From an uncultured Peptoniphilus sp. (lineage in GTDB: Bacteria > Bacillota > Clostridia > Tissierellales > Peptoniphilaceae), in the NCBI RefSeq assembly GCF_943913915.1, contig NZ_CALUAA010000004.1, positions 85,844-149,843 on the forward strand: DNA of 64,000 bases, given 5' to 3'. The translations under genes were made by a program, and so were the position numbers. Every line of letters begins with the position of its first letter. Within the stretch, counting starts at the first letter, position 1. Positions 1-8,615 of this stretch are shown here, in pieces. Under the pieces are notes generated by a model that was not told where the DNA came from, did not search any database, and saw only the letters and a program-made list of their open reading frames with translations.

Positions 1-1
1 C

Positions 2-2008
2 GAACGCGCCAATAATTTAAAGTATCTTATTGAATCGATCGACGGCGTGTATTACGCAAAAGTGTCCACTTGCTCCGGCAGTGTAATTGTGGAATATGAA
101 GAGTATGCCCTTTCTTCAGTGTGCAAATTGTTACTGGAAACTTCCCTCCTTGATCTCGACAGGGTAGAGATTGAAGATACTTCTTACATTCCCTTGGAAG
201 AAAAGGAACTTTTCCATATTATTCGAGATGCCTTTGAAGTGCGTTTTGTTATGAAGAATTTCTTACCCGCACCATTAGGCATGGCTGTCATCCTTATTCG
301 TGCAAGTCGCTTTATGAAGGCGGGAATATCGGCGCTTTACAATCGCAAGTTGAATGTTGAAGTTCTCGACGCCTCGGCCATCGGAATTTCTCTCGCCACC
401 AATGACTTTGCAGCGGCTTCGTCTATTATGTTCTTATTGAACTTAGGCGAAAAACTGGAAGACTGGACTCTCAAAAAATCACAGAGTGATCTGGCCCGTA
501 CCTTAGAGCTTAATATCGACAAGGTTTTTGTAGTTGAAGGAAATGAAAAGATTCTCAAAGATTTAAGTGATGTGTCTATCGGCGATGTAGTGGAAGTTTC
601 CATGGGTACGACAATTCCCGTAGACGGTACCGTCGTGAAGGGCATGGGCATGGTAAACCAATCTTCTTTTACCGGTGAAAGTGTGCCTGTAAAGAAGGCG
701 GAAGGGAAATCCGTCTTTGCCGGAACGGTGCTTGAAGAAGGAATGATTCTTGTAAGAACCGAAAAGCTATATAATGAATCTCGCTTAAGCCATATTATCG
801 AGCTTATCGGCGAGAGTGAAAAAAACAAATCTATGGCACAAAAGAAAGCGGAAAATATGGCGGATTCTCTTGTGAAGTATTCGTTCCTCGGCGCGATCGC
901 AAGTTATGCAATGACGCGGAATATCCACAAGGCCAAAGCCTTTTTAATGGTTGACTTTTCCTGCGCTCTCAAGCTTACCATTCCCATTGCGGTAATGAAG
1001 GCAATGAGCCAAGCCGGTCAAGAAGACGTGCTCGTAAAGGGCGGCAAATACTTGGAAAACTTAGCACAAGCCGATACCATCGTCTTCGATAAGACGGGTA
1101 CCCTTACAAAATCTACACCGACAGTAGAGCGTGTCATTTCATTCGACGGCCATACGGAAGATGGCTGCTTGCGAATTGCCGCCTGCTTGGAAGAGCATTT
1201 CCCCCATTCAATCGCCAATGCCGTTGTGGAGGCCGCTATCAAAAAAGGCTTGCATCATGAAGAAATGCATTCGGAAACGGAATATATCGTAGCCCACGGC
1301 ATTAAATCGAAAATAGATGGTAAGGAAGCGCTTATCGGCTCCGCTCACTTTATTTTTGAAGATGAGGGAGTTCACGTTACGCCCGAAAAAGAGGCGCTTA
1401 TCGAGGAATTAAAGGATAATTATTCCCTTCTCTATTTGGCTTATGATCGTGAGCTTATTTCCGTGCTCTGTATTAATGACCCCATTCGCGAAGATGCGAA
1501 GGAAACTGTCGAAGCTCTTCGTGCCCTCGGCTTTACAAATATCGCCATGCTCACCGGCGATGCGGAAAACTCCGCTCGCTATGTTGCCGAACAACTGGAT
1601 TTAGATTACTATCAATCGCAAGTTTTGCCGGAAGATAAGGCGAACTATATTAAATCTCAAAAAGAGCTTGGCCGTAAAGTCGTTATGATCGGCGACGGGA
1701 TCAACGATTCCGTTGCACTTTCCGGCGCCGATGTGGGCATTGCCATGCATAAAGGGGCCGATGTAGCCAGAGAAATAGCCGATATTGCCATCGGCAGCGA
1801 CGATTTGCATTCTATCGTAAAAGTTGTAAAAATTGCGAAAGAATTGGAAGACAGGGTAAAGGTGGATTATCGAAAGATTATATCTTTCAACTCCCTTTTA
1901 ATCGCCCTGGGTTATTTCGAAGTCATTACCAACACTACCTCCAGTTTCTTGCACAACGGCTCCACCGTTGCCATTGCACTGGACAATATGAAAGAATATG
2001 CCGTATAA
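2..2008 (+). CDS. Heavy-metal translocating P-type ATPase (5' end outside window)
   Basis: This is an ATP-driven metal-ion pump of the cytoplasmic membrane (P1B family). The frame is open to the left edge of the window, and the GTG at 47 lies inside a conserved N-terminal HMA-like stretch, so the true start is upstream. Visible landmarks in order are the actuator motif FTGES, the phosphorylation site FDKTGTLT (Asp codon at about 1088), and the hinge GDGINDSVALSGADVGIAM. The membrane metal-binding position usually read as CPC is here FSCALKLTIP, so the substrate cannot be assigned from the classic Cu/Zn signatures. The C-terminus keeps the family NS..IALG and LHN.STV segments. The family assignment is firm; the transported metal is unknown. 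Confidence 0.93.
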   Translation, partial: ERANNLKYLIESIDGVYYAKVSTCSGSVIVEYEEYALSSVCKLLLETSLLDLDRVEIEDTSYIPLEEKELFHIIRDAFEVRFVMKNFLPAPLGMAVILIRASRFMKAGISALYNRKLNVEVLDASAIGISLATNDFAAASSIMFLLNLGEKLEDWTLKKSQSDLARTLELNIDKVFVVEGNEKILKDLSDVSIGDVVEVSMGTTIPVDGTVVKGMGMVNQSSFTGESVPVKKAEGKSVFAGTVLEEGMILVRTEKLYNESRLSHIIELIGESEKNKSMAQKKAENMADSLVKYSFLGAIASYAMTRNIHKAKAFLMVDFSCALKLTIPIAVMKAMSQAGQEDVLVKGGKYLENLAQADTIVFDKTGTLTKSTPTVERVISFDGHTEDGCLRIAACLEEHFPHSIANAVVEAAIKKGLHHEEMHSETEYIVAHGIKSKIDGKEALIGSAHFIFEDEGVHVTPEKEALIEELKDNYSLLYLAYDRELISVLCINDPIREDAKETVEALRALGFTNIAMLTGDAENSARYVAEQLDLDYYQSQVLPEDKANYIKSQKELGRKVVMIGDGINDSVALSGADVGIAMHKGADVAREIADIAIGSDDLHSIVKVVKIAKELEDRVKVDYRKIISFNSLLIALGYFEVITNTTSSFLHNGSTVAIALDNMKEYAV

Positions 2009-2027
2009 ATGAATTATCTTTAAATTA

Positions 2028-2059
2028 AGCCCCTCCATTTCCGTTCGGATGGAGGGGCT
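2028..2059 (+). terminator. Intrinsic terminator after the P-type ATPase
   Basis: An 11-bp GC-rich perfect stem (AGCCCCTCCAT with ATGGAGGGGCT) lies 20 bases after the ATPase stop. The T tract behind it is weak. Confidence 0.7.
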
Positions 2060-2155
2060 GTTTATGTGGGTGTCCGTCGCATGAAAAGATATTTGATAAT
2101 TCCACAATAAAGTGAGGAACATAAATATATCAATGAAATAAGGGCAAAATTAAAC

Positions 2156-2189
2156 GGAATGTCTCCTATTGATCTATAGGCTACATTCC
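2156..2189 (-). terminator. Terminator-like hairpin at the end of the thiamine-precursor operon
   Basis: On the minus strand GGAATGT, an AG/AG internal loop and CCTAT pair with ATAGG and ACATTCC around a six-base loop, followed by a T-rich tail. It lies about 65 bases past the stop of the ATPase gene. Strength is uncertain because of the internal loop. Confidence 0.45.
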
Positions 2190-2254
2190 ATTTAATTGAT
2201 ATTTAAATTGATTCTGTACTTTCCGTTAAGGTCCGTACAATAGTTGATCTTATC

Positions 2255-3010
2255 TTAGGATTGTAAGATCGCTTCTTGAATGGATTTTTTAGCTTCCAAG
2301 TATTCTTTTGAAGCTAAGAAATCGTTACGTTCGCCTTCAGGAACGTGATAGCTGAAGCCGATGGATTTAAGTGAAGGCGAGAGCACATGAATGTGATCGC
2401 TCATGCGCAGGGCTTCGTCGATGTCGTGGGTGATGAAGATCGTAGTGAGATGGTACTTTTCTTTAATTTCCAAATACCAATCCTGCAATTTCATTTTCGT
2501 AATGGCATCCAATCGGGAAAAAGGTTCGTCGAGTAAGACGAGTTCTTTTGAAAACAATATGGTTCTCAAAAATGCTGCCCGTTGGGCCATGCCGCCGCTC
2601 AATGCGGAAGGGAACTTCATCTGCGTGCCTTCAAGACCGAATTCTTCGAAGTATTGATCGGCCTCTTTACGTGCCTCTTTTTTGCTCACCCCTTTTAACC
2701 TCAGGGGGAGGGACACATTGTCAATAATCTTCAGATGCTTTAAGAGCAAATCTTTTTGCAACATATAGGCCACATGTCCCGGTTTAGCAGTAATATCCTC
2801 ATCGAGTAGGGTAACGGTTCCCTTATCCGGGCGATCGAGCCCCGCCAAAATATTAAAGAGGGTGGTTTTCCCGCTGCCGCTTTGTCCTAAGAGGGTGACG
2901 ATTTTCGAGCGCTCCACTACAAGGTTCAAATCTTTTAGAATAACCTGGTCTCCGAAGGATCGTGTAATACCGTCGGCCTTTAAAAGTGCATTACTCAGGG
3001 AGGTAGTCAT
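2255..3010 (-). CDS. thiZ: ABC transporter ATP-binding protein, thiamine-precursor uptake (ThiZ-like)
   Basis: This 251-residue cytoplasmic ATPase should power the permease encoded just upstream. The sequence shows a Walker A motif (GQSGSGKTT, about residue 42), the ABC signature (SALSGGMAQRAAFLR), a Walker B segment (LVLLDEPFSRLD) and the switch histidine (FITHDIDEA). It belongs to the nitrate/sulfonate/taurine/HMP branch of ABC ATPases. The start codon overlaps the end of the substrate-binding gene by 20 bases, indicating translational coupling. It is last in the minus-strand operon led by a TPP riboswitch, which is the main reason for assigning thiamine-pyrimidine uptake rather than sulfonate uptake. 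Confidence 0.85.
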   Translation of the reverse strand: MTTSLSNALLKADGITRSFGDQVILKDLNLVVERSKIVTLLGQSGSGKTTLFNILAGLDRPDKGTVTLLDEDITAKPGHVAYMLQKDLLLKHLKIIDNVSLPLRLKGVSKKEARKEADQYFEEFGLEGTQMKFPSALSGGMAQRAAFLRTILFSKELVLLDEPFSRLDAITKMKLQDWYLEIKEKYHLTTIFITHDIDEALRMSDHIHVLSPSLKSIGFSYHVPEGERNDFLASKEYLEAKKSIQEAILQS

Positions 3011-3980
3011 TGCTGTAACCGAAATCTTCCGGGATCGGTTGATCGACTAATTTGTTGTCGGCGAGCCACTTGTAGAATTTATTCCAACGAGTGCCGTCGA
3101 TAACGCCGAAACGATCGGCATCGGCGATGTATTGCTCGGAAAGATATTTTTGACTCTTTTGTACGAATTCTTTTTTGCCTTCGAGCTCGGGAGCGGCCTT
3201 TAACAGAATGTCGGCAGCTTCTTCCGGATGCTTTGCAGCGTAAGTGTAGCCCTTGCTGATAGCATCCAGTGCTTTTTTGGCCGTGTCGCTGTTGTTTTTC
3301 AAGAAATCGTTGTTGGCCACCAAGATCGGGCTGTAGTAATCGAATTCGGGGTGGGAATCGATAAAGGGAATATAGTTGGTTTCAAGACCTGCTGTTTCAG
3401 CTGCGATGCCGTCCCACCCGTAGTAGACCCATACAGAATCTACATTGCTCTTGAGTCCTGCGACGATATCGGTAACATTGGAGGGGATAAGTTTTACCTT
3501 GTCGAAGTCTCCGCCGTCGTCGTTGACGAGTGTTTTCATCATATTGAGCTCGATGGGCATATTCCAAGTGGCATAGCTGTGGCCGGTTAATTTCCCCATA
3601 CTGTCGATGCCTTTTTCCTTTAAGCTTAAAAGACCTGATGTGTTGTGCTGTACGAGTGCCGCCACGGCAGTAACGGGGAGAGGCTCATCCTTTGCCCAAG
3701 ATGCGGCGATGGTATCTTGGAAGGTTACGGCAAATTCGCCTCCGCCGCTGGCGACGAGGCCTTCTGCACCGCCTTCCGGTGGTTGAAGGATTTCGAGATC
3801 GATGCCTGCCTCGTCAAAGTAGCCCTTTTCTTGAGCTACATAGATACCTGTGTGATTAGTATTCGGTGTCCAATCCAAGACGAGGCGAACTTTTTCTTTT
3901 TCTCCGCTTGCGGATTGTTTCGGCGCCCCGCAGGCAGTCAACATAACGAGCGCCAATAAAATGGGTAATATTTTTTTCAT
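2991..3980 (-). CDS. thiY: Thiamine-precursor substrate-binding lipoprotein (ThiY / NMT1-THI5-like)
   Basis: This 329-residue extracellular solute-binding protein has a lipoprotein signal peptide ending in a lipobox (LTACG), so it should be tethered to the outer face of the membrane. The mature N-terminus carries the ThiY-type signature DWTPNTNHTGIYVAQEKGYF, followed by the Gly-rich GGAEGLVASGGGEFAV segment of the NMT1/THI5-like fold. Related proteins bind formylaminopyrimidine or hydroxymethylpyrimidine. It lies 9 bases from the permease and overlaps the ATPase gene. Family and context, including the upstream riboswitch, agree; the exact ligand is inferred. Confidence 0.9.
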   Translation of the reverse strand: MKKILPILLALVMLTACGAPKQSASGEKEKVRLVLDWTPNTNHTGIYVAQEKGYFDEAGIDLEILQPPEGGAEGLVASGGGEFAVTFQDTIAASWAKDEPLPVTAVAALVQHNTSGLLSLKEKGIDSMGKLTGHSYATWNMPIELNMMKTLVNDDGGDFDKVKLIPSNVTDIVAGLKSNVDSVWVYYGWDGIAAETAGLETNYIPFIDSHPEFDYYSPILVANNDFLKNNSDTAKKALDAISKGYTYAAKHPEEAADILLKAAPELEGKKEFVQKSQKYLSEQYIADADRFGVIDGTRWNKFYKWLADNKLVDQPIPEDFGYSNDYLPE

Positions 3981-3989
3981 TATAAACTC

Positions 3990-4754
3990 CTATTGCTCAG
4001 TTTGCTTCCAGGGCATGGTTTTGTATTGCAAGTAATTTACAAAGGCCATAAGGAGCAGACTGAGTAGTGAAATTAAAAAGATAACGGCGAACATGCGATC
4101 ATAACTGTAGGCATTTTTCACCCGGGTCATGTAGACGCCGAGGCCTTGAAAGCCGCCGAGCCATTCGGCGATGACGGCACCCACCACCGAATAGGAGGCG
4201 GATATTTTAAGGGCTGAGAAAAAGCCTTCAAGAGCGTTCGGAAGCTTTACGTAGAAGAAAAGCTCCGTATCGCGAGCACCCATGGCCTTCAAGAGGCGAA
4301 TCTCGTCGGGATCGGCGGATGCAAATCCCTGATAGAGGTTCACAGCCATGGGGAAGAAGGTGACGATAACGATAAGGACAATCTTCGGCGCCATACCGTA
4401 GCCCATCCATAGGACGAGCAGGGGCGCAATGGCCACAGTGGGTACGGTCTGGGTCAAGATTAAAATCGGGTAGAGAGCATCGCGAATAAGGAGGCTGCGC
4501 TCCATTAAAAACGCGCAGATAAAACCTGAAATAATACCGAATAAAAGTCCCAGTGCCGCCTCGAGAAGTGTTACGCGGGAATGCATCATAAGCTGAGAAA
4601 AGTCAGTTACGAATGCCCGGACAACCTCTACAGGTGAAGGCAGCAGGTAGGAGGGAAGCAGCCCCGATGTGGACAGGATCTGCCACAAGAGGAGCAATAA
4701 AACAATAAAGAGGCTTCCCCGCAATACTTTATTGATATTTACCGATTTTTTCAT
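3990..4754 (-). CDS. thiX: ABC transporter permease, thiamine-precursor uptake (ThiX-like)
   Basis: This 254-residue integral membrane protein has about six hydrophobic segments and the binding-protein-dependent permease (EAA-type) loop near IRLLKAMGARDTELFFYVKLP, which contacts the ATPase. It is of the usual length for the SsuC/ThiX family. The gene overlaps the 3' end of the thiamine-binding protein gene by 26 bases and is followed closely by the substrate-binding lipoprotein, so all four genes form one transcription unit. Substrate assignment rests on the TPP riboswitch and the ThiY-like partner. Confidence 0.87.
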   Translation of the reverse strand: MKKSVNINKVLRGSLFIVLLLLLWQILSTSGLLPSYLLPSPVEVVRAFVTDFSQLMMHSRVTLLEAALGLLFGIISGFICAFLMERSLLIRDALYPILILTQTVPTVAIAPLLVLWMGYGMAPKIVLIVIVTFFPMAVNLYQGFASADPDEIRLLKAMGARDTELFFYVKLPNALEGFFSALKISASYSVVGAVIAEWLGGFQGLGVYMTRVKNAYSYDRMFAVIFLISLLSLLLMAFVNYLQYKTMPWKQTEQ

Positions 4755-5025
4755 CGATCGTTAGAATAGATTCTTTACCGTGGCTAAGCTTAATATAGCA
4801 GTACACCGAGTCGGCACCTTCTTCCATTACCTTGGCTTCACATTTTTTTAAAAGGTCGATGATCTCGTCCATAGAATCGCCTTCTACCGTGGTTTCAAAA
4901 GGTGCTACCACGTAATGGAGGCCACTGTCTTGAATTACTTTAATCACTTCATCGACGATGCGAACGACTTCTTTGGTGCCGCCTTCGCAAACGGGTAGTA
5001 CTTGAATGGCCATGCTTGCTTTCAT
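4729..5025 (-). CDS. Thiamine-binding protein, MTH1187/YkoF-type family
   Basis: This small (98-residue) cytoplasmic protein belongs to the MTH1187/thiamine_BP family. Its ferredoxin-like fold binds thiamine-type ligands and it is commonly found in thiamine-regulated transport operons. The recognised pattern is an N-terminal MAIQVLPV strand, the central APFETTVEGD segment and the VYCYIKLSHG stretch near the C-terminus. It is the first gene after the TPP riboswitch and has a clear AGGAG ribosome binding site. Its role, probably ligand sensing or buffering linked to the ABC importer, is inferred. Confidence 0.85.
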   Translation of the reverse strand: MKASMAIQVLPVCEGGTKEVVRIVDEVIKVIQDSGLHYVVAPFETTVEGDSMDEIIDLLKKCEAKVMEEGADSVYCYIKLSHGKESILTIDEKIGKYQ

Positions 5026-5041
5026 AATATTCTCCTTTCAC

Positions 5042-5074
5042 AAAAAGAGCCGATGCGTATAAACGCATCGGCTC
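5042..5074 (-). terminator. Riboswitch expression-platform terminator
   Basis: On the minus strand a perfect 12-bp stem (GAGCCGATGCGT, loop TTAT or ATAA depending on strand) is followed by five T residues. It lies directly after the TPP aptamer and before the ribosome binding site of the first thi gene. This is the expected layout for a transcriptional-attenuation riboswitch. Confidence 0.9.
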
Positions 5075-5075
5075 A

Positions 5076-5146
5076 TTCCTTTTACAGCATTATCTGTACA
5101 AGTTCACAGGGTTGAGTAATACTCTCTCAGCAATGCGCACCCCTAT
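5076..5146 (-). promoter_or_regulatory. TPP (THI-element) riboswitch aptamer
   Basis: Read on the minus strand, the conserved TPP aptamer blocks appear in order: AGGGGTGC, GCTGAGAGAG, ACCCTGTGAACTTG, and CAGATAATGCTG followed by AAGGAA. These are the pyrimidine- and pyrophosphate-sensing helices of the THI element. The aptamer precedes an intrinsic terminator and the thiamine-precursor transporter operon. Thiamine pyrophosphate is expected to favour termination and so shut off uptake. Confidence 0.95.
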
Positions 5147-5154
5147 ACAACATC

Positions 5155-5183
5155 ATTATACCCTATCGAAAGGAGATATAAAA
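5155..5183 (-). promoter_or_regulatory. Promoter for the riboswitch/thi operon
   Basis: On the minus strand there is a perfect TATAAT (5155-5160) with a weak TTTTAT about 17 bases upstream. The start point would fall at the 5' edge of the aptamer. The promoter sits between the aspartate kinase stop codon and the riboswitch, so the thi operon can be transcribed independently. Confidence 0.55.
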
Positions 5184-5189
5184 GCTCCT

Positions 5190-6503
5190 CTATACACAGG
5201 CATTGTAAATGGCACGTATGGCTTTTTCCGCCTCGCTGTCAATGACACCGACTATGATGTTCATCTCACTCGCTCCTTGAACGATAACGCGGATATTAAT
5301 ATGTGCATCGGCGAGGGCCTTGAAAATAAGGGCGCTCATGCCGATTTTATTTTTCATATTGCGTCCGACGACGGTGATCAGCGTAATATTGTGATCCACC
5401 GTAATGCGATCGGCGTCGGTAAAGGTTTGAAGTTCAGCGATCAACTGATCGGTTTTATTTTTTAAATACTTATTTCCAATGACGAGGGAGATGGAATCAA
5501 TAGAAGAGGGCATGTGTTCCAGATAGATGTCGTTGGCCTCCAAGACGGAAAATACCTTGCGGTGGAATCCTAAATCCCTGTTCATGCGAAGCTTTTCAAG
5601 ATTGATAACATCAAAGCCCTTTCGGCAGGCGATGCCTGTAATGGAGCTTTCGTTTTCCTCCATAGGTACATCGGCCATAATGCAGGAGCCCTCTTCATCC
5701 TTTGCATTGGTGTTTCGAATGACGACGGGTATGTTTTTTTCGACGACGGGAAACATAGCTTCATCGTGCATAACCTTGGCGCCGCTATAGGAAAGCTCAC
5801 GGAGCTCCTCGTAGGAAATATTGCGAATCTTTTTCGGATGGGGCACAATGTTCGGATCTACCGCCAAAAGGCCGGAGACATCCGTCCAGTTTTCGTAAAG
5901 ATCGGCGTGGACACCTCGGGCCACGATAGAGCCGGAAAGATCGCTGCCGCCGCGGCTGAAGGTGACGATTTTACCGGAAGGCGTAGCGCCGTAAAAGCCG
6001 GGGATAACTGCACGCTCGTGTTCTTCAGCCATCATCTCAAGCGCTTTATAGCTTGCCTCTTCGTCCCAAAGACCACCTTCATCGAAGCAAATAACCTCTG
6101 CAGCATCGACGAAATCATAATCTAAATAGGAGGATAAAATTTTACCGTTTAAGTATTCTCCTCGCGAGAGGACATAGCTTTTACTGACCTTCTCCGTTGA
6201 GATGGTTTTTAAGATTTCATCCAGTTCTTCCTTGAGATCAAATTCGATGCCGATGCCCTCGATAATTTCTCTGTAGCGGGCCTCGATCATCTTCATGACT
6301 TCCACAGGAGAGAGGTGGTGGACGGCCATATTATATAAAAGAATCAGCAGATCTGTTACCTTTTGGTCGCCGCTTTTATTTTTGCCGGGCGCCGAAGGGA
6401 TTATGTAGCGTCTGTTCGAATCGCTTTCAATAATATCTTTAACTTTAAAAAATTGTTCACTGCTCGCCAGGGACGATCCCCCGAATTTACATACGATGGA
6501 CAT
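5190..6503 (-). CDS. Aspartate kinase (aspartokinase III/YclM-like)
   Basis: This 437-residue cytoplasmic enzyme phosphorylates L-aspartate, the first step toward lysine, threonine, methionine and diaminopimelate. The N-terminus has the kinase signature VCKFGGSSLAS, followed by a VTDLLI segment and the FSRGGSDLSGS substrate loop (about residues 180-195). Two C-terminal ACT-type regulatory domains follow from about residue 300. The short N-terminus and overall length resemble the YclM/ThrD type of Bacillus rather than bifunctional enzymes. A good ribosome binding site (GGAGG) precedes the ATG. Feedback effector specificity cannot be read from the sequence. Confidence 0.93.
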   Translation of the reverse strand: MSIVCKFGGSSLASSEQFFKVKDIIESDSNRRYIIPSAPGKNKSGDQKVTDLLILLYNMAVHHLSPVEVMKMIEARYREIIEGIGIEFDLKEELDEILKTISTEKVSKSYVLSRGEYLNGKILSSYLDYDFVDAAEVICFDEGGLWDEEASYKALEMMAEEHERAVIPGFYGATPSGKIVTFSRGGSDLSGSIVARGVHADLYENWTDVSGLLAVDPNIVPHPKKIRNISYEELRELSYSGAKVMHDEAMFPVVEKNIPVVIRNTNAKDEEGSCIMADVPMEENESSITGIACRKGFDVINLEKLRMNRDLGFHRKVFSVLEANDIYLEHMPSSIDSISLVIGNKYLKNKTDQLIAELQTFTDADRITVDHNITLITVVGRNMKNKIGMSALIFKALADAHINIRVIVQGASEMNIIVGVIDSEAEKAIRAIYNACV

Positions 6504-6566
6504 AACTTCCTCCTTTTAAATTGTCTTACACTATTGTAATTTTTTTTATGGGAAAGTACAAGGAAT

Positions 6567-6591
6567 AAAAAAGAACCGCCGAAGCGGTTCT
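6567..6591 (-). terminator. Intrinsic terminator after the zinc-ribbon gene
   Basis: On the minus strand AGAACCGC, a TTCG tetraloop and GCGGTTCT are followed by a T tract. It lies just past the stop at 6595. Confidence 0.9.
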
Positions 6592-6594
6592 CGT

Positions 6595-8226
6595 TTAAGC
6601 AAATGTTGAGGTGAGGATATTTAAAATAATCCAGAAAAGCTTAGCGATTAAATCGAAGCTTACAAAGATAATCCCATACCATGCCATAAATTCAGTCACA
6701 TTTTTCTTAGGTAAGATTTTTTGGGCAGACGATACGGCAAGGAAGATGACCCAGGCATACATTATGATGCTCACAAGAATGTGGGGCGTTACCGAACCCA
6801 AAACCGTTCGTCCCATGGCGAAAGAGGAAGGTAGAATAAAGAAAATCACAGTTACGGGAATCAGGTATAAAACCCACATTAAAAAATTGTCTACCGTGCG
6901 TTCCTTCAGATTATCTTTACGACAGGTATTGCGTCTCGCCACATTGTTTGCGAAGTAGAATGTAAACAAGGAGATAAATACTTTTAAGAGAACGAATAAA
7001 ATCGGTAAGATGCCGATACGCCGAAAGGCAAAGAATACGGGAACGGCACTAAGTAAAATACCGATGCCGAAAAGTCCGCGAAGGCCTTGTTCACCTTTTA
7101 AAAGTACTCTTTCACGGGCTTCTTCAAGTTTAAGCGCCGCTTTAGACGTATCAAACAGTTCGCCTAAATGATCCATATGATGTTTTTCAACATCTTTTGT
7201 CAAATCTTCTTTTCCGGGAGATTCTTTTTTCTCGCTCGATTTACGCTTAAAGTTTTCAAAAGAGTTCTTCAAACCTTCAAAAGGTGATTTAGCAGGAGAC
7301 TTTGGCTTTTCTTCAAAGTCGGCTAGTGTTTCCATACTTTCAAAAGCCGTGTCATGGGCATCTTCAGGAATGATGGTTTCTTTAGTTTCAGAGGAGCGCG
7401 TCAAGTCGATTATAGAGTCTTCGGAATTTTTGGATTCGGAAAGTGGTTCACGATCGGTTTCGATTGGTGACGTTTCCTTTTCTCCGGAGGCGATAAAGGC
7501 CTCGTGGGCGATCGTATCGTCTTCTTTTTTATCGCGAGAGAAGAAAGAAGAGAGAACACTCTTGGGGGTGATTTTTTTCTCGTCCTTATTTTCTTCCTGT
7601 GCGTCTAGAATTTCATTGACCTTTTTATTGAGTGTGCGGACATCGCCGGTTTGGGCGAAGCGGTCATCTTCCACTTCCACATCTTGGGATATGCGCAGAT
7701 TATCCTCTTCATCGGAGGTGAGAGCGGCCTCTTCATGCTCTAAACGATCGGCCATTTCGCCGAAGACGGAATAGGGATTGTCCTCTTCGTCGATAAAGCT
7801 CTTCCAGATAGAAGAAAAACTTTTTTTCTTTTTCTCAGGCTTCACATATTCCGAATGCGATGCATCGTGAGCTTTGGAAGTTTCTTTATCGTTTAGAGAC
7901 GCATTATGTAATTTTGCCTTGGTCTTCTTATTTTTTGCTTCCTGTTTTTTGATTCCCGTTAGGGTTTCGTGCTTTTTAATACTCTCTCCGACCTGGTCGT
8001 CCACCTTATTCATATAGGATTTTAAGTATTCACTATCCTCAGGATCGGAAGAATAGGCAACTTTCGTGTCGCCGCCTGATCCTTTAGAGCTATCGAAACT
8101 TAGATCGGGGGAGGAGTTTTTAAAATTTTTCTCGAAAAGCTTTTTCGCCTCTACTTGATTGGCACCACATACGTGACAAAACTTAGCACCCTCTACAAGC
8201 TCTTCGCCACATTGAAAACAATACAA
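6595..8226 (-). CDS. Zinc-ribbon membrane protein with long charged linker
   Basis: This 543-residue protein has three visible parts. Residues 1-25 form a zinc ribbon (YCFQCGEEL then FCHVCGANQ, two CxxC knuckles). Residues of about 30-375 are a strongly charged, Ser/Lys/Glu-rich, probably disordered linker. The last 150 or so residues contain four or five hydrophobic membrane segments. The start is a TTG codon with a well-placed AGGAGG, which keeps the first zinc knuckle intact. Such zinc-ribbon/membrane proteins are common in clostridia and mostly uncharacterised. No catalytic motif is visible, so no function is assigned. Confidence 0.75.
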   Translation of the reverse strand: MYCFQCGEELVEGAKFCHVCGANQVEAKKLFEKNFKNSSPDLSFDSSKGSGGDTKVAYSSDPEDSEYLKSYMNKVDDQVGESIKKHETLTGIKKQEAKNKKTKAKLHNASLNDKETSKAHDASHSEYVKPEKKKKSFSSIWKSFIDEEDNPYSVFGEMADRLEHEEAALTSDEEDNLRISQDVEVEDDRFAQTGDVRTLNKKVNEILDAQEENKDEKKITPKSVLSSFFSRDKKEDDTIAHEAFIASGEKETSPIETDREPLSESKNSEDSIIDLTRSSETKETIIPEDAHDTAFESMETLADFEEKPKSPAKSPFEGLKNSFENFKRKSSEKKESPGKEDLTKDVEKHHMDHLGELFDTSKAALKLEEARERVLLKGEQGLRGLFGIGILLSAVPVFFAFRRIGILPILFVLLKVFISLFTFYFANNVARRNTCRKDNLKERTVDNFLMWVLYLIPVTVIFFILPSSFAMGRTVLGSVTPHILVSIIMYAWVIFLAVSSAQKILPKKNVTEFMAWYGIIFVSFDLIAKLFWIILNILTSTFA

Positions 8227-8303
8227 TACAAATCCTCCTTCGTCGTCTATTACATTCGATTATACCATAGTATGGAAGCTTGCAGAATGCGCTCATAAAA
8301 AAA

Positions 8304-8322
8304 GCTCCGGAAAAACCGGAGC
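8304..8322 (-). terminator. Intrinsic terminator after the Ala-rich lipoprotein gene
   Basis: On the minus strand GCTCCGG and CCGGAGC flank a five-base loop and are followed by seven T residues. Confidence 0.9.
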
Positions 8323-8342
8323 CTTTAAAATCAAATAACCGA

Positions 8343-8615
8343 TTATTGAGCAGCTTCTTCAGTGTTAGCAGCAGCATCAGCGGTGTTAGCAGCGTTTTGA
8401 GCGTTTTCAGCAGCAGCTTCAGCCTTAGCAGCGTTTTCTTGTTTGTTAGCAGCTTCTTGAGTTGCGTTAGCAGCTTCGTTTTGAGCTTCAGCAGCAGCTT
8501 GGTTAGCGTTGTTTGCAGCGTTTTCAGCTTCTTCAGCTTTGGGTTGGCAAGCAACGAGACCAAACATAAGGGTACCTACTGCCATAGCGCTAGCGATTTT
8601 CTTTAAGTTTTTCAT
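8343..8615 (-). CDS. Small Ala/Glu/Asn-rich lipoprotein
   Basis: The 90-residue product starts with a lipoprotein signal peptide ending in LVAC, so it should be lipid-anchored outside the membrane. The mature part is almost entirely Ala, Glu, Asn and Gln in a heptad-like pattern, suggesting a single long helix or coiled coil. I chose the ATG at 8615 because a strong TAGGAGG sits seven bases upstream, whereas an ATG further upstream has no such signal. The gene has its own terminator. It is unrelated in appearance to its neighbours. A structural role at the envelope is possible but unproven. Confidence 0.72.
   Translation of the reverse strand: MKNLKKIASAMAVGTLMFGLVACQPKAEEAENAANNANQAAAEAQNEAANATQEAANKQENAAKAEAAAENAQNAANTADAAANTEEAAQ

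Noticed and set aside
337..828. Minus-strand frame of 163 codons inside the P-type ATPase gene
   Set aside because: It lies opposite a clearly conserved ATPase domain, has no ribosome binding site and a Ser/Thr-rich composition typical of antisense shadow frames.
5112..6125. Plus-strand frames opposite aspartate kinase
   Set aside because: They oppose conserved kinase and ACT segments and the riboswitch; no ribosome binding sites.
8183..8606. Leu/Lys-rich and Ser/Phe-rich frames around the small lipoprotein gene
   Set aside because: They are alternative frames of the low-complexity Ala/Glu/Asn sequence; the lipoprotein frame has the signal peptide and ribosome binding site.
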